From Isoetes taiwanensis (Eukaryota; Streptophyta; Lycopodiopsida; Isoetales; Isoetaceae), in assembly GCA_021234155.1 (NCBI GenBank), contig JAJEKV010000225.1:310001-374000 (forward strand): 64,000 nucleotides of DNA, given 5' to 3'. A program made the translations under genes and the position numbers. How positions within the stretch are numbered: the first letter of the stretch is position 1; each line of letters begins with the position of its first letter. Of the stretch, positions 34,101 through 46,385 are shown piece by piece. Under the pieces are notes generated by a model. The model had not been told where the DNA came from, ran no database searches, and was given only the letters and a program-made list of their open reading frames with translations.

Positions 34101-34525
34101 GGCTCCACGATGCCAAGGTGGCTCAAACATGCCACCTAGGCTCAAACATGCCACCTAGGCTCAAACATGCCAAGGTGGCTCAAACATGCCACATGTGCTC
34201 CAACATGCCACCTAGGCTCCAACATGCCAAGGTGGCTCAAACATGGCACGGGTCTGGACATGTCACCTAGGCTCCAAGATGCCAAGGTGGCTCAAATATG
34301 CCACCTAGGCTCCAATATGCCACCTGGGCTCAAACATGCTAAGGTGCGCAAACATGCCACCTAGGCTCCAACATGCCACCTAAGCTCAAACATGCCAAGG
34401 TGGCTCAAACATGCCACCTAGGCTCCAACATACCACCGAGGCTTCAACATGCCAAGGTGGCTCTAACATGCCAAGGTGGCTCAAACATGCTACCTAGGCC
34501 ACCTAGGCTTAAACATGCCAAGGTG
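30624..34525 (+). repeat. 3.9-kb duplicated block, copy 2
   Basis: It is the counterpart of 1-3900. It ends abruptly within a minisatellite unit at about 34525-34530, where the palindrome cluster starts. Confidence 0.85.
31690..34525 (+). repeat. 19-bp minisatellite array, copy 2
   Basis: The units and even their order match copy 1 (1050-3900) closely. The long open frames are artefacts of a stop-free 19-bp unit. Confidence 0.95.
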
Positions 34526-34545
34526 GCCCAAACACAAAAGGCAAA

Positions 34546-34677
34546 GTGTATTCCGGAATACACGTTTGCTTTTGTCGTGTATTCCGGAATACACTTTGCC
34601 TTTTGTGTTTGGGCAAAGTGTATTCCGGAATACACTTTGCCTTCTTTATGAAGGGCAAAGTGTATTTCGGAATACAC
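34546..34677. repeat. Cluster of four 18-bp palindromes
   Basis: GTGTATTCCGGAATACAC occurs at 34546-34563, 34577-34594 and 34618-34635, with a one-base variant (TTTCGG) at 34660-34677. The third copy extends into a 30-bp perfect palindrome through flanking GGCAAA and TTTGCC. The first two are also arms of a larger inverted repeat. Looser relatives follow near 35020-35055. The cluster could be a recognition site for the transposase-like gene next door. Confidence 0.9.
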
Positions 34678-34689
34678 TTTAGCCCTCGA

Positions 34690-35105
34690 TAAAGTTCTAA
34701 ATTCCTATTCTGGAATAAGAAGTAAAATCTAACATATCTAAAAGACGTACTATGTACTTCACATGCTAATCTGTCCATATTTTTCGCTATGTGAACTGGA
34801 ATACAGCAACTCTGAATAGAATAAAAGGCGCTCGGGCTGGTGACTGAAGCTCTAGAATCAGAATACGCAACTGAGGCGCTAAATTTTCCTTTTTAAAGGT
34901 ATACTATGGTCCGCTCTCTTTTTCTATGTAAAGTGGAATACGACTTGTCCAGACAGACTGGACTAGTATATTCTAGTAGGTTTCGTGGACTTACACAGCA
35001 AATGCATCACACCAAACAGTATTCCGGAATAGCTATTTGTATTCTCGAATAGGAATTGCACAACCGACCACTGAGTTACTTACATGTCCCCATTGTTTTG
35101 CAGTT
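34690..35105. promoter_or_regulatory. Leader or first intron of the DUF7869-like gene
   Basis: No clear coding frame is present. It ends with CATTGTTTTGCAG at about 35103, a good acceptor just before the start ATG at 35114, so an upstream non-coding exon is likely. More CCGGAATA-like half sites occur near 35022. Confidence 0.35.
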
Positions 35106-35113
35106 GTTTAAGA

Positions 35114-38100
35114 TGGTTAACCGCGTTGTGAACAAACTACCACCACCTTTTGTTTCCCCTAGTACCTCTACTTCAGCTGGAACATGTGACGCAGATGCTT
35201 CTCTGACTCCTACCTCGTCAAAGTCCTTGTTACTCCTCGAAGACACTCCGAGTCCAGTAACTAGTAGACTACTACCACCTTTCCAACCCTCTCCAAGTGC
35301 TACCTCCTTTCATTGCCTCACCTGTTGCACGTAGCAATCTTGCACCACCTTTTGTACCATCCCCCGACACTACAGAGGCTCGACCTCAGCAAGTTTTTTG
35401 GAACAGACTACCCCAACCACTTGTAGTTTCTCCTTCTTCACTTAGACAAACAAGGAATGCAGCACGCTCAGAAGACTGCGAGATTCTCCACTGCTTCTCC
35501 CACCACGACTTCACTACAAATGAAGACGACCTTGCAGCATCTACTCCTCTTCACACAACTGTGGTGACACATGGGTTTGCAGAATTTCAGTTGGCTCTAA
35601 GGGGCATGTTTGAACGAACTCCTCTTGAAGAAGCTGCAACAACTTTTGCTGGCATGGCGTCTTATGGCCCATCTCCTTCATTCAACACTGTACCTCCGCC
35701 TTATCTGGGTACATCTTCACGTGGTTTGTTTTCCTCTACAAGCACACCACTAAGGGCAGAGGAGGTCACCCCTAGAGTAGAACTCTCATCAGAAGATGAA
35801 GACACCAACGAGATGCAACGAGATTACACATTCTCCAGCCAGTCCTCCAAGAAATTTAAGGTGGATTTTAGTTCGAGAGCATGCTCCTCTGTAAGAAGAA
35901 GAAACCTTATGGACGAGCACAAAATGAGGAGACTTTTAAGAACTAAATGCTGCTCATTGGGTTGCATCAATAAATTTAATATGTCTAAATTACGAGCAAT
36001 TAGAGACAACTACAGTTCAATGACATTGGCAGACCAGAATGCCTACTTGGCTTATCATGTAAGATCAAACTGCAACACCTTCTTGCACTACATTAATCGT
36101 GCAGAAGTCTGCCAGAAATGCTTTACGGATGTCCACCGTTTAGGGTCCACCAAAATGTCTAGAGTACACAAAAGACTGGATAAAAACCCAGCAATTGATG
36201 ATCATTGTGGACCAAGAAGAGTTGTAACCATGCATGCCCTTGTTATTGTGTCATGGATGGAGAAATATTTTAGAGAAACATATGAGAAGTTGCCTAACAG
36301 CAACATGTATCATTTGACAGATAACATCACCAAAAAGGATGTTTTTAACGAATACAAAAAGACTTGCATTCAGTTTCAGCACATCTCTTACTCACACTTC
36401 ACTGGACTGTGGAAAAATGAATTCGGTCTTGTAAAAACTCCCAGGAGACACCAAATGTCTGTTTGCTCAAGGTGTGCAGAATTAAAGAGTCAACGAGAAA
36501 CTGCAAAGACAGAGGTCGAAAGAAGTAAGCTCAAGTTCTTTTCTCTCTCACTTGTTTAAAGAAATGTTTTGACCTGATTTCTTCAACAAATAATGTGCAA
36601 CAGAACTTTACCAGACATCGTGAACAACAAGAAGCAGAGAGAAGAAAGCTTGCCAAGCAGGAAAAAAAAAGCTCGAGCATGCGAAATATATATACGTTCT
36701 AATTGATGGAATGGATAAAAAAAAACTATTCTACCCCATTCCTTGAATATTCCTAAAGATGTGCCAGAGGAATGTTCTATTAAGGTCCACCTTATAGGAG
36801 CTATGGTCTTCAAAGGAAGTCTAAAGTGCAAAGTATTTTGGCGTATCAAACTTGCATGGTGACCGAACCTCACAATTACAATTCTTAACAAGGTCCACAA
36901 TGAGCAAGAGCAATTACCACCCCGTGCTCTACCTGCAACTTGACAATACTATAAGGGAGAACAAGAATCAAACACTCTTTGCTTACTGTGTTATGTTAGT
37001 GGAGCTAGGCATCTTTAGAAAAGTGAAGCTCGGATTCTTACTTGTAGGTCACACTCATGATCAGATTGATCAAATGATCAGGAGATTTTTTGTGCGCCTT
37101 AGAAGAAAGAAGGCTTTTTCTCTTCCTACTTTAGTTCGAATTATTGAAGATTCGTACACTTATTGAAGATTTGTACACTCCTGTTCCAGTGATTGAGCTT
37201 CTTAAAGAGACTGCTGACTTCAGAGAGTTTTTTTTCTCTCAATGTTCGACAGAACAAGGTCGCGGAACAAGTTGAATGATCTCACCTTTCAACATCACAT
37301 CAAGTTCTACTTGAAGGATGGACAAAGCTTCTTCTACAGGGGAAGAAGTACACCACAACTAAGTACTGGAGTCCACCAGAGGGATTGCGCTTCCTTAAAT
37401 ATATTCCAGACACTTGCGTCATAGAACGTGCTGAGCAACTTCCTCTCAAAAATCCTAAGGAGTCCAAGTAGAAGAAAAGTACCCCAGTGACATCCTTAAA
37501 AGCCATTAAAAATAGAATTTCCTCAGGTTAAGTACTTCTTAGAAGAAGATCGGATGTGGTGGAGAAATTTCTTTCTTGAACAGAAAATTGTTATGCAAAA
37601 CCTAGCTCTAAGGTAGTTGCAAGAACCATTTCAATGGCCTAACACCTTTCATCAACTCCAGCACCAGGCAGGTCCAAGCAATGATACAATAGCACCTGCA
37701 GTAGAAGAAGACGAGGATCGAGTCATATACCTCGGACCAAGACGCAGGAATGAGCCTCAAGGTAATATCACAGAAATTGCCAAAGGTATGCTGATTTCTC
37801 TTCCAACTGAGGAGGATGACAAAGGTCGACCTTTCTGGGTAGCAAAAGTACTTGATACAGTCAAGGAGGAAGGCTTAGTCACTAAACTCAAGATTCATTG
37901 GCTTGCACTACGCTTAAAAAATGCTTTTGAAGGTAGATATGAGTTAGAAATGAGAAGCAAAGGAAAAGAGAGAAAGTCCAAGAAAGTGGGTTGTAGGGAT
38001 GAGTTGAACTAAGTGACGTGATTATATTGTGCTATGATTTCAAATTGAAATCTGACAATCGTCTACGTCAGAGGACTATCAATTTGCTTAAAAAGGCTTG

Positions 38101-38296
38101 TAATTACGAGGAAGAGGATGAAGAAGGGAGTGGTGGTGGCAATGCTTCACCATCTGTTGATAGTTACGAGGAAGACAACTCAAGCACTTCCTCGAGTGAC
38201 AGTGAAAAAAGTGAAGGTGATGAGGATGGCATAAATGAACATGATGACGTGCTGGATCCCTCTCTCATCACTCCTCACACTTTTGTACATAACTGA
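35114..38296 (+). pseudogene. DUF7869-like, transposase-like multi-exon gene
   Basis: From ATG 35114 there is a Pro/Ser/Thr-rich leader, a one-base shift near 35285-35300, and a long frame to 36559. This includes a basic Cys-rich domain (CCSLGCINKFNMSKLRAIRD), then CQKCFTDVHRLGSTKMSRVH, a middle helical region and CSRCAELKSQRETAKTE. A donor-like GTAAGC near 36527 and acceptor GCAACAG near 36600 bound an intron. After it come VLIDGMD (about 36695), GAMVF, VLYLQLDNTIRENKN (about 36925) and LLVGHTHDQIDQMIRRF (about 37040-37090). These acidic and His motifs are what I associate with DUF7869, and they suggest an RNase-H-fold nuclease. A later block reads GRPFWVAKVLD (about 37823), and the end is a Glu/Asp/Ser-rich acidic tail (38100-38296). 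Several shifts and stops suggest a pseudogene or sequence errors. Confidence 0.6.
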
Positions 38297-38299
38297 GTA

Positions 38300-39500
38300 A
38301 AAGACTGTAAATTTTGCATGTGAATATGAAGATTTTATCTTCACATCTTGAGAATACTACAATTTCAGATTACAGACTTTACTTCAATTTCTTGTTAAAT
38401 ATTATACCCTCTTAAATTAGTGGCTTTTCTCGAAAACATACTTGAAGAAAATTCTATTTGCGAGGGAAAAGTGTGCCACTTTCATTTCTATCGTTGCATA
38501 AAAAATTAGTCATTTGGGGATCAAAAACAATTTCATGCACTTTTTTTTTTTTTTAATAACCTCATTTTATCCCCCTTTTTTGTAAAAATAAGGGAATCTT
38601 TAAGGAATATTCCTTTTGCTCTCGTTTCGATGATTCACTCTCGTTTATTACGCAATCTTGTTATTGAACCAAAAGGAACAGCAAAGCAAAATAACTGTTC
38701 TTGTGCTTACACAACCACAAGTCTGAACCTAGATCTGATATCTTATTGTTGATGTATGTTGCAGTTGATTCTGATATTATCTTATTTAAGGTGATCCCAA
38801 CCTGTGTTGGTGAGCATGTGCTGACAAGAGATAATCTCAAAGGTACATTTCATTATCAAGGTTATTAGAAACTTCATTGGGGAGGGGGGGGGTAATGGGG
38901 GGGTGGGGGAACAAAGGAGGAATGTCAAAGTCGGTTAGGCAAAGTGTATGTTGCCAAAGTATTTTTGGCTTGCCTTGGGATGATTAATTTTCTTTTGCAG
39001 AGCAAAGCGGTGATTTCTAATTTTATTTGGAAAACTTTTAATAATGTGGACGAGTCTTCAGGCTTCCATATTGTTTATCAGTCTTTGCATCTCTTTTGTG
39101 TGTCCATCTATTAGGTCACTTCTCCCTTGATCCACTAACAATATACCCTAACGCTTCTTCATTTTTCGGAGCATGAAAAAATGTACGATCTCTATTTCAT
39201 TTTTACCATCTTGCACACACTAGCACTGTTGCGAGTTGTTGGTAGATCCCCTTAGATAGTGGTCCTCTAGTATCTTCAGTCCATCTATTGATGCAACATC
39301 GATGGAAATTGGCAAGTGTACATATGGTTTCTGATTGGTATCTGATATGGTACATATGAGATGCGGTTGCTGACATGGGAAGAGTTTAGAACTAATTTCC
39401 TCCTTTTAAGATTGGATTAGGCTATTTGTTAGAAGGTGTTTTTAGTTCTTCCTCCAATAGCAGAAGCCCCCTCTCCCCCCTCCCCTCCAACGGTGCTACT
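38300..39500. other. No recognisable gene
   Basis: AT-rich DNA with a G-rich run (38881-38910) and no motif-bearing frame. Confidence 0.5.
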
Positions 39501-39539
39501 TGAGCTTGTCAAAGCAAATAAGTTGGTGAATTTCATATA

Positions 39540-40285
39540 CAAGATCTTGCTTGTTGCTGATGTCATGCCTCCTGGATGATAAAAAACTATTCTTATTCTT
39601 ATTCTTATTCTTCAGCAAAGTGGTCTTTAATCATCCCTAAGTACCAGCAGAAAGCAATATGGAAGTGGCTATCAGATAAACTACTCATCTCATAGTATCT
39701 ATTTTGTGGTGACAAATCATTCATCGCTGTGTGGACGCCAATATTTAGGTTCATGGATTTTGCCCTGAGGTGTCTGCAATTTGTCCTTTATGTGTGGAGA
39801 CTCAGGGACGAGACTTGCTTCTTCCTGTTTCAGCATGTCAGGCATGCTTGGTTATGGCTTCAAGGCCTCTTTCACTGTAATATGAATAGCGAGCAGGTGT
39901 TATTAACAGTCTATCCAGATGGCTTGAAAAATTTAGCAAAAAGGGCTTTTCTTTTGGCTTCTGCATGGATCATCTGGTCCATTCAAAAAAGAGGAAATCT
40001 CCATATGTTCAAAGATCATGTTTGTTCTGATGCACATGTTCTTGTCGAGGCTCAATAATGAATTGTCAAAGTATGCTCATCAATTGCTAATAATGTAAAG
40101 AGCTGTATTTGGGAGCACTACCTTCACATTCACACTTCTTATGAGCTTTTACTTCCTCTTCACATTGTTTAGATGTTTCAATGGGATGGATTTGCTTTAG
40201 TAACATTTTTTTTCGCTGAGTTTTTAGTCCCCATTGTACTAACTTTCTCTGAATATAATAAAAGCTCGCATCCTTCAAAAAACAG
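39540..40285 (+). pseudogene. 3' tail of an L1-type LINE (zf-RVT region)
   Basis: The frame 39729-40058 has ETCFFLFQHVRHAWLWLQ (normally the C-x2-C...H-x3-C zinc-binding end, here degraded) and ASAWIIWSIQKRGNLHMF, the conserved end of plant LINE ORF2. Downstream, GAATATAATAAAAGCTC followed by CTTCAAAAAA is a typical LINE 3' end. The RT is absent. A (TTCTTA)n microsatellite lies at about 39590-39613. Confidence 0.65.
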
Positions 40286-40295
40286 AAAAAATGTT

Positions 40296-41160
40296 AGATG
40301 ATGATAATGATATTCCTTATAAAAATGTAGAGATGATGGCCTCAATGGAGGTGTAATGAAGGTAAGTGAAGCTGGTGATTTTAGTCTCAGTTCTTATTTT
40401 CTATTCTATAAGGCAGATAAACTAACAGTATTCAGGTCATTAAGGAGCTAAGCTTGATAGAAAGTTCCAGAAGACATGATGGGATCTTAAGAATGACGTT
40501 TTCATGCGGGGCATGAACAATGAACTATGATAATCATGAAGGTACAGTATTCTAATTTGCTACAATTTCCTACCAATTGGTAGATTGTCTAGTAGTAGAC
40601 CACGCTGGCAAATCACTTTAAAGTAGACCATGTGCAAGGTGTTGCAAGTTGTCAAGGACAAGTCTCTGTGTGGACAATGGAAGTGAAGTATAATATTGGG
40701 ATGGCTTGCTTGTATTTTTATTACAAATAGAAGAACAAGTTTCTAGAAGTTGAGATTTAAGAGCTTGTAGATAAGCATTGGCATACCTGAATATGAGATA
40801 AGCATGTGCCCATTGAGATGGTTGCAAATAGGCTATGCTTGGATTAAGTCACAACAATACAGTTGTGGAACAAGCTTGAAGCTAAAATCAAGTATACTTG
40901 AAATCATTTGATATTATTATGATTCAAGTGGCAAAATGGATAGTTTTGGGAATCTGCATTGATACTAGCAGTATTGACATATAAAAAAGTCATGCAATTC
41001 CTACCAAGATAAATTATTGGAACATGGATATATACTAGGGACCTGAAGAAAGTTAGAAGAGGATCATTTAACAATGTGAAGTGCCATGTTTGAAACTCTA
41101 GTTCATGGTACTAGTAATGACTAAAGCTTGAGATATACCTAGGTACATTGTAGTATCCTA
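40296..41160 (+). repeat. Fragment of a non-coding LTR element
   Basis: GAGATGATGGCCTC and several following blocks (AAGGCAGATAAACTA, GGAGCTAAGCTTGA) match the internal region just after the primer site of the LTR element at 54955-60434 (56700 onward). It is diverged and non-coding. Confidence 0.65.
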
Positions 41161-41178
41161 TTTTATTGTTTTGGTTGA

Positions 41179-42724
41179 TGTGATGTCCCCTGCTCGTATA
41201 TGATGCCCCGCACGTATAGAGCTGAAGTTCATCCCTTCTGTCAGTGCAAGCCCCCTGATACGAGGCCATCTACCTATCATCGGGCTCTTGATGGTGAACA
41301 AGAATCCGACGGAAAAGAATAGACGTGTCATTCGTCCCGTCTCCTTTGGAATCTGCCCAGTTGCGGAAGTGCATAAACATAAGCACAAGCCATCACAGCA
41401 CATCAAATACATAACCACCTCAAAGGGTGGGATCACCATAATATAACATCTGAAATAACAACATCAGTAGCATCAACAAAGAGGGGAAATCCTACCCAAG
41501 GCTCAGCCTCATAGGAATCGACTGATGGCTGGGGCCTCCAGAAGTTGATGCAGACAGAACTCATGGCAAATGGATTTGGCTGGCATAAGAACATGATCGT
41601 TGGATAGTCCACTCCATCCGCCCCTCCTGTGCATACTTTGCAGGTAGGCTGAAATGTGTTGCCGATGTGACTGTAACCTGCCGGGTGCATAGTCAGAGGG
41701 ACTATTCCCGAGTTGCATCTCTCTAGTCTCGATAAGGCAAGAGGGGATCACTCCCCTCCAGAAGGTCCATGCCAACTACATACGAGCTAGAGAGCCATTG
41801 CTCATCTAGGACTGAACTCCACTGAGGCGACGCATGATCTAAGAGGTGTCGAGCCCATACCTTGCCCGCACTTAGTGGCAAGCTATTAGACCTAGCCCAC
41901 AATGTTCTCCAGCCATTGCTATGCACTAGAGGGATCAACTGTAGCTGGACAAGGCTTCCTTATCAGCCGGTCTAACCCTGCCGCTCACAGCCAGACGGGC
42001 TCCTATGCACAGGCTACATTGATTGGGTACTAATGAAGCTACCTAGGAACATCATCTACGAAGGCTCTAGATCTCTAGCCCCCTTCCAATACACAAGAAG
42101 TGCGCACAGAGCAATACAATATCATCCAATAAACTGAAATAACAGAGTAAAGATCTAATCTATCTACTCTAATCATACATGGTTAGGTTCATTCGTTAGT
42201 GACTAAGGTTGTTAGGCTCTAGAGGTCATCTACAGCTAAGAATCGATGCACTAGTCGGGAGGCTGCGGCATTGCATAACAGATCAACCGCATACTGGAAC
42301 CTTCTTGCTCCAAGTCCTCGGAATGTGTCCATGCTATCGGAATGGGCTAAGATGCTGGAGTCTTGACGATCCGCTTCAGAACGCGAGCTTCACTGCTGTT
42401 GTGAGGCCGGAATGAGTCAGGCATTTGAACAATGCATGCTCTTGAGGCTGAAATCCAAAAAGGGGGCACTTTTCCTGCCTCTTTATGCCAATGTTTTAGG
42501 GTTAGAGTTTAATGGGCCATATGGCTCATATGGGGTATTCCCATGTGGCAATATAGAATATATTCACATGTTGCATAACATGTGCAATATAATGGGTTCT
42601 AATGGTGTGCCCCATGGTACAACCCTTTACGGTTGTCGTGTACAAGTCGTCGTAGTCGACATGTACTAGTGACATGGTAGTATAATATATGTATTTATAC
42701 CGTAAGTTATACTGGAACATCACA
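41179..42724 (-). repeat. LTR of a second retrotransposon, minus strand
   Basis: Read on the minus strand, the LTR starts TGTGATGTTCC, right after a polypurine tract (GCAAGGTGGGGAGAA), and ends GGGGACATCACA. The ends thus form the inverted repeat TGTGATGT/ACATCACA. Its length is about 1.55 kb. The tract and start are typical of Ty3/gypsy-group elements. No second LTR copy was seen. Confidence 0.7.
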
Positions 42725-44986
42725 TTCTCCCCACCTTGCATTGAGTCTGTCCGCAACATCGCGAGTCTTATCACCTTGAAATCCTGCATTAACTTTACAA
42801 TATATTTTACGTCTTAACGCGATTATACAATAACGTTACATAGATAAGATTTTAATATCATTCACAAGAATTAGACATAAGGAGTTACATCCTTACCACG
42901 GTTTAGTTAACATCTTAAATAAGCATTTATACCTTGGAACCCTGCATGATCTGGCTCCTTTAATGCATGTAATTAATTACCTTAAGGTAAGATTCCCACG
43001 TTAACATTATAGTAATATTGGATATATTGGTTCCAGTCGTATTATATTTAACTGATGGTTCTATGATAACTTTAAGGCCTTTAAAATATACCTTCCCACA
43101 ATTATATCAAGGCAATAATTCTAATATTTTAATTATTTATTATATAGTTAGGGTTCTTTATCGTCAGATCCAAGTGTTAAGCGTGTGACTCTCGTTCGCC
43201 ACTTGTTGGTGCTTGAACCTTAAAGGTATATGCTTTACATTGCTATACTTAAAATAAGACAAATTCTTATTATATTTACAAGGACCTTCAAGGTTATTTA
43301 CATGCCTTTGAAAGGAATTACATCCTTACGAAGGTTTAGTTAACATGTTATGTAAACATTATCTTACTTATCCCAATACCAAGATATCTACACAAGACAA
43401 AACTTTGTGTAATTATTGCATTAACATTTAACTTATCTTAATGAGATATATTAAAGATTGCAACACATTTTCTCATGTGGATTGCCCTAAATGCATGCCA
43501 CAATGATGTACTTTTAGTTTATATATTTTATGTGTTTTTAAGGGGTCCACATCCTTGCTTTATTTAACTAAAAGCTAGGCTACTAGCTCATTCCTAGGTA
43601 TGAATGCATGCATTTGATCATGGCGTAAAGAAATTATGCTTTCCCATCATGGCCGATGATTTCCAGCGTCCTATCATGCCTACCCGATTATACCCTTCTA
43701 GAATTCCTACATCTGTTACTGAGACAACGTGAGGAATGACAAGATTCCTGTCATGGCCATTGGTATAGGTGCATTTTCTATCATGCATCCTATGACAATT
43801 ACTAGATGATTTCTCTCTCCCCACCTTGGCTCACTGGACTCCTACAGGTAGAATGCACCTATTTATCGAGCCTGCGTCGACTATTTGAAGGTGACCTGGC
43901 CGTTGCATTGCCTCTGGGAATTCCGATGGTGGAGCTTGCCTATGATGTCGATTAACTTAATGTCGATTAACTTAATGTCAATTTGTCCTTAAGATGCAGG
44001 TATGTTCAATCATAATATTGAGCCGCCACTTTCTTTGAAAGGAGAATGATCCTGCACCCCTTCAATGGCGTTATCCAACGCACCCTATCCCCTCAATTGA
44101 TGTTGAACCCAACATCGTAGCTATTCTCTTCCCTTAAGAGGTTACACGCTTCTTACTTAAAATGTTTAATTTATTAGCCTTAGTTAAACGTATTTAACTG
44201 CCTTACATGATGGATGAAGCCATCATGTTTAACATATCTATCCCTAAAGCGATGGGTTACCAAATTATTAGAGTTAACCCGTGAGGTTTTGTCATCACGA
44301 CAATTCCTTTTGTCTCCAAAGACTGTGATTAATATACTTCTTATTTTATATGTACCTTATATGAATTATTCAATTTCGATTCTAGAGATTTACCCTCCCT
44401 TAGTTAATTACTCTCTTGGAATAATCCTACCAATTGAATTGATGCCATCGTAACAAGTTGACTGGACTTGTTAGATTACTTCTTTTCTTTCGGTTGGATT
44501 ATTCCTTGGAGGTACTAGATAGATACATAGTTAACAATTACCCTAGTATTGATTTCTTCTTAGCGAGATGACCAATCTCACCAAGTGGTTTCAATATGTT
44601 GGATGTGTGTTAACAATTGTGTATAATTTTAATTACTCCTATGCATTTCCTTCCCAATCCTTGACGCTTAGCTCAATCTTGGGACAATCCTTTCAACAAG
44701 AATATCTAAAAATGCCTTCTAATCCCATTATGGATATTATCATCCGTATATTTATCCTACTAGTCTATATGATGTTAGATCCCCGAGCTTGCTAGAAGCT
44801 CATCCACTCATTTCCTGCCTGAAGCAGCAAGGTGACATTCTTCCGAGTTGCTCAAGACTCTGGGCTCCTCCTGGATGTAGAGGTTGATCTTCATTAGAGG
44901 CCTCCCATTGCTGGTGGTTTTGATGATGTACTTGATGACTTAAAGTCTTATATATTCCTTCCCAAAGTCTAAAGATGGTGCCTTTG
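42725..44986 (-). mobile_element. Internal region of the minus-strand LTR element, part 1
   Basis: Non-coding as far as I can see; frames are short and motif-free. A second purine-tract-like stretch (complement of CTCTCTCCCCACCTTGG) lies near 43812. The L1 at 45000-53879 is inserted at its right edge. Confidence 0.4.
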
Positions 44987-44999
44987 AAAAACATCCGTC
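44987..44999 (+). repeat. LINE target-site duplication, left
   Basis: AAAAACATCCGTC is identical to 53880-53892 after the poly-A tail. Confidence 0.9.
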
Positions 45000-45110
45000 G
45001 AGGGCATGGGGAAAAGTAGCCAAGGAGGCGCTGCTGTGCGCGCCGTTTTGGCGACCGAATGTCATGGCTGCCAGGCTCGATCCTGAGTGAGCTCTACTAA
45101 GCTCCTCTAC

Positions 45111-45330
45111 ATCGGCCTATCTAGAGCAGAGCAGGGAAGATGGAGTTGAGCAATATTGCTCCTCCTGGCTTCCTCCTTTTCTAAGCAACTCTAAAGGCAG
45201 AGGGCAGAGCTAGTGTGCTAACTCTGCCATATCTGATATTAAGCGAGCTCTCATGAGCCCCTCTACATCGCTATACACAGCACACTAAGAAGGAGTTGAG
45301 CTATGCTGCTCCTCCTGACCTATTATCCAT
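45111..45330 (+). repeat. Two-copy repeat in the LINE leader
   Basis: Blocks with CTCTACATCG ... GGAGTTGAGC ... GCTCCTCCTG occur at about 45111-45172 and 45256-45320, a period near 145 bp. Repeated 5' leaders in L1 elements often act as promoter modules; that role is inferred. Confidence 0.7.
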
Positions 45331-45354
45331 CTAAACAGGGAAACAGCAGCCGGA

Positions 45355-45672
45355 ATGAGCAGTCCACATCTATCTAGGCACAGAAGCTATTCTAGTGCTA
45401 GGTTCTTCACCATAATCACTTATGGAGATCTCTATATGTGTGGCTGGTTGGAGGGCGAATTCAGCCAACTCTGGGAAGCCCTTGTTTTGGATAGAATCTT
45501 TCCTGGTCATCTCTTTCAAGCAGAAGCCTGGCTCACTCCACAAATCCCAGTCCAACTAATCGACTATTGGCTGGGCGACTATATGGGAGACAGGAATATC
45601 TCGGCTGCTGGCATTTTCCATGTTTACTGCCACTGGGCCCCCGGCAAAATCATTGTTAAAATCTATACTTAG
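45355..45672 (+). CDS. LINE small ORF a (105 aa)
   Basis: ATG 45355 opens a 105-codon frame. Its core reads YGDLYMCGWLEGEFSQLWEA, then RIFPGHLFQAEAW, IDYWLGDYMGD and a final FHVYCHWAPGKI. The pattern GWLxG-x4-LW-x2-L-x3-R, a hydrophobic block, and FxVxxxW near the end is shared with small ORFs b and c, so the three are paralogues made by tandem duplication inside the LINE. I know no named family with this pattern. It has no signal peptide or evident membrane span. It could be an RNA-binding or regulatory accessory protein; that is a guess. Confidence 0.6.
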   Translation: MSSPHLSRHRSYSSARFFTIITYGDLYMCGWLEGEFSQLWEALVLDRIFPGHLFQAEAWLTPQIPVQLIDYWLGDYMGDRNISAAGIFHVYCHWAPGKIIVKIYT

Positions 45673-45972
45673 CTGCTAGTTTTGCTTGGATGCTGATAGA
45701 TCCAAAGCTCTTGCAGTCAACTCTTGACCAGTCTGTCCTTCCTCTTGGGACCTCTTGCATGAAAGGTCAATTTGTCCCTTTGCTGCCGGGTTAGCTAGCT
45801 GCCTCATGAAACCTTTAGCCTCTGCAACTTTCATAAATTCATATGTGTTTGCTGAATCCACATTATGCTTTACAATCATTTCTCTGGCTCGGCTTGGGCT
45901 CTATATAAGCCCCTTTGCTGAATCTGCAGCACACAACTCCAGCCACAAGTGCCTGCATCTTCCGATGTCTCA

Positions 45973-46356
45973 ATGGGACTACCCCTGCCGCTCTTCTTAA
46001 ACTCCCCACCCTCTCCAGCAAACTATTCTCCATCCCCCTCTGATATTGAGATCTCAAGATATTTCGTCACCATCGAGGGTTCCCAACAGCTAGCCTGTGG
46101 ATGGTTGGAAGGTCCTGCTGCAGAGCTGTGGACATACTTAGTTGACGAGAGGCTGGTCCCAGAGATTTATTTTGTTGGTGAGAGTGGCACGCCTGCTGTT
46201 AATCCAGAGGAAACACTGAGGCTTTGGAGGCTCGAGTTTCTTGGAATTGATCGTCCGGCTTTTGCCACCTTCTACGTTCACAGTGCCTGGATGATAGATT
46301 CAGTCAAGCTAGATTTGCACAAGGTGCCTCTCCCATTTGAGATCATATCTGATTGA
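45973..46356 (+). CDS. LINE small ORF b (127 aa)
   Basis: From ATG 45973 (the frame is open from at least 45949) a Pro/Ser-rich leader is followed by ACGWLEGPAAELWTYLVDER, EIYFVGESG, LRLWRLEFLGID and FATFYVHSAWMIDSVKLD. It is the longest and clearest member of the three-paralogue set. It ends TGA at 46354-46356, and the next member starts 30 bases later. Uniform reading through about 380 bp without a stop, together with similarity to its neighbours, argues that it is real. Confidence 0.65.
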   Translation: MGLPLPLFLNSPPSPANYSPSPSDIEISRYFVTIEGSQQLACGWLEGPAAELWTYLVDERLVPEIYFVGESGTPAVNPEETLRLWRLEFLGIDRPAFATFYVHSAWMIDSVKLDLHKVPLPFEIISD

Positions 46357-46385
46357 AACTTCTAGAATGGTTTCTCGAGATCTCA

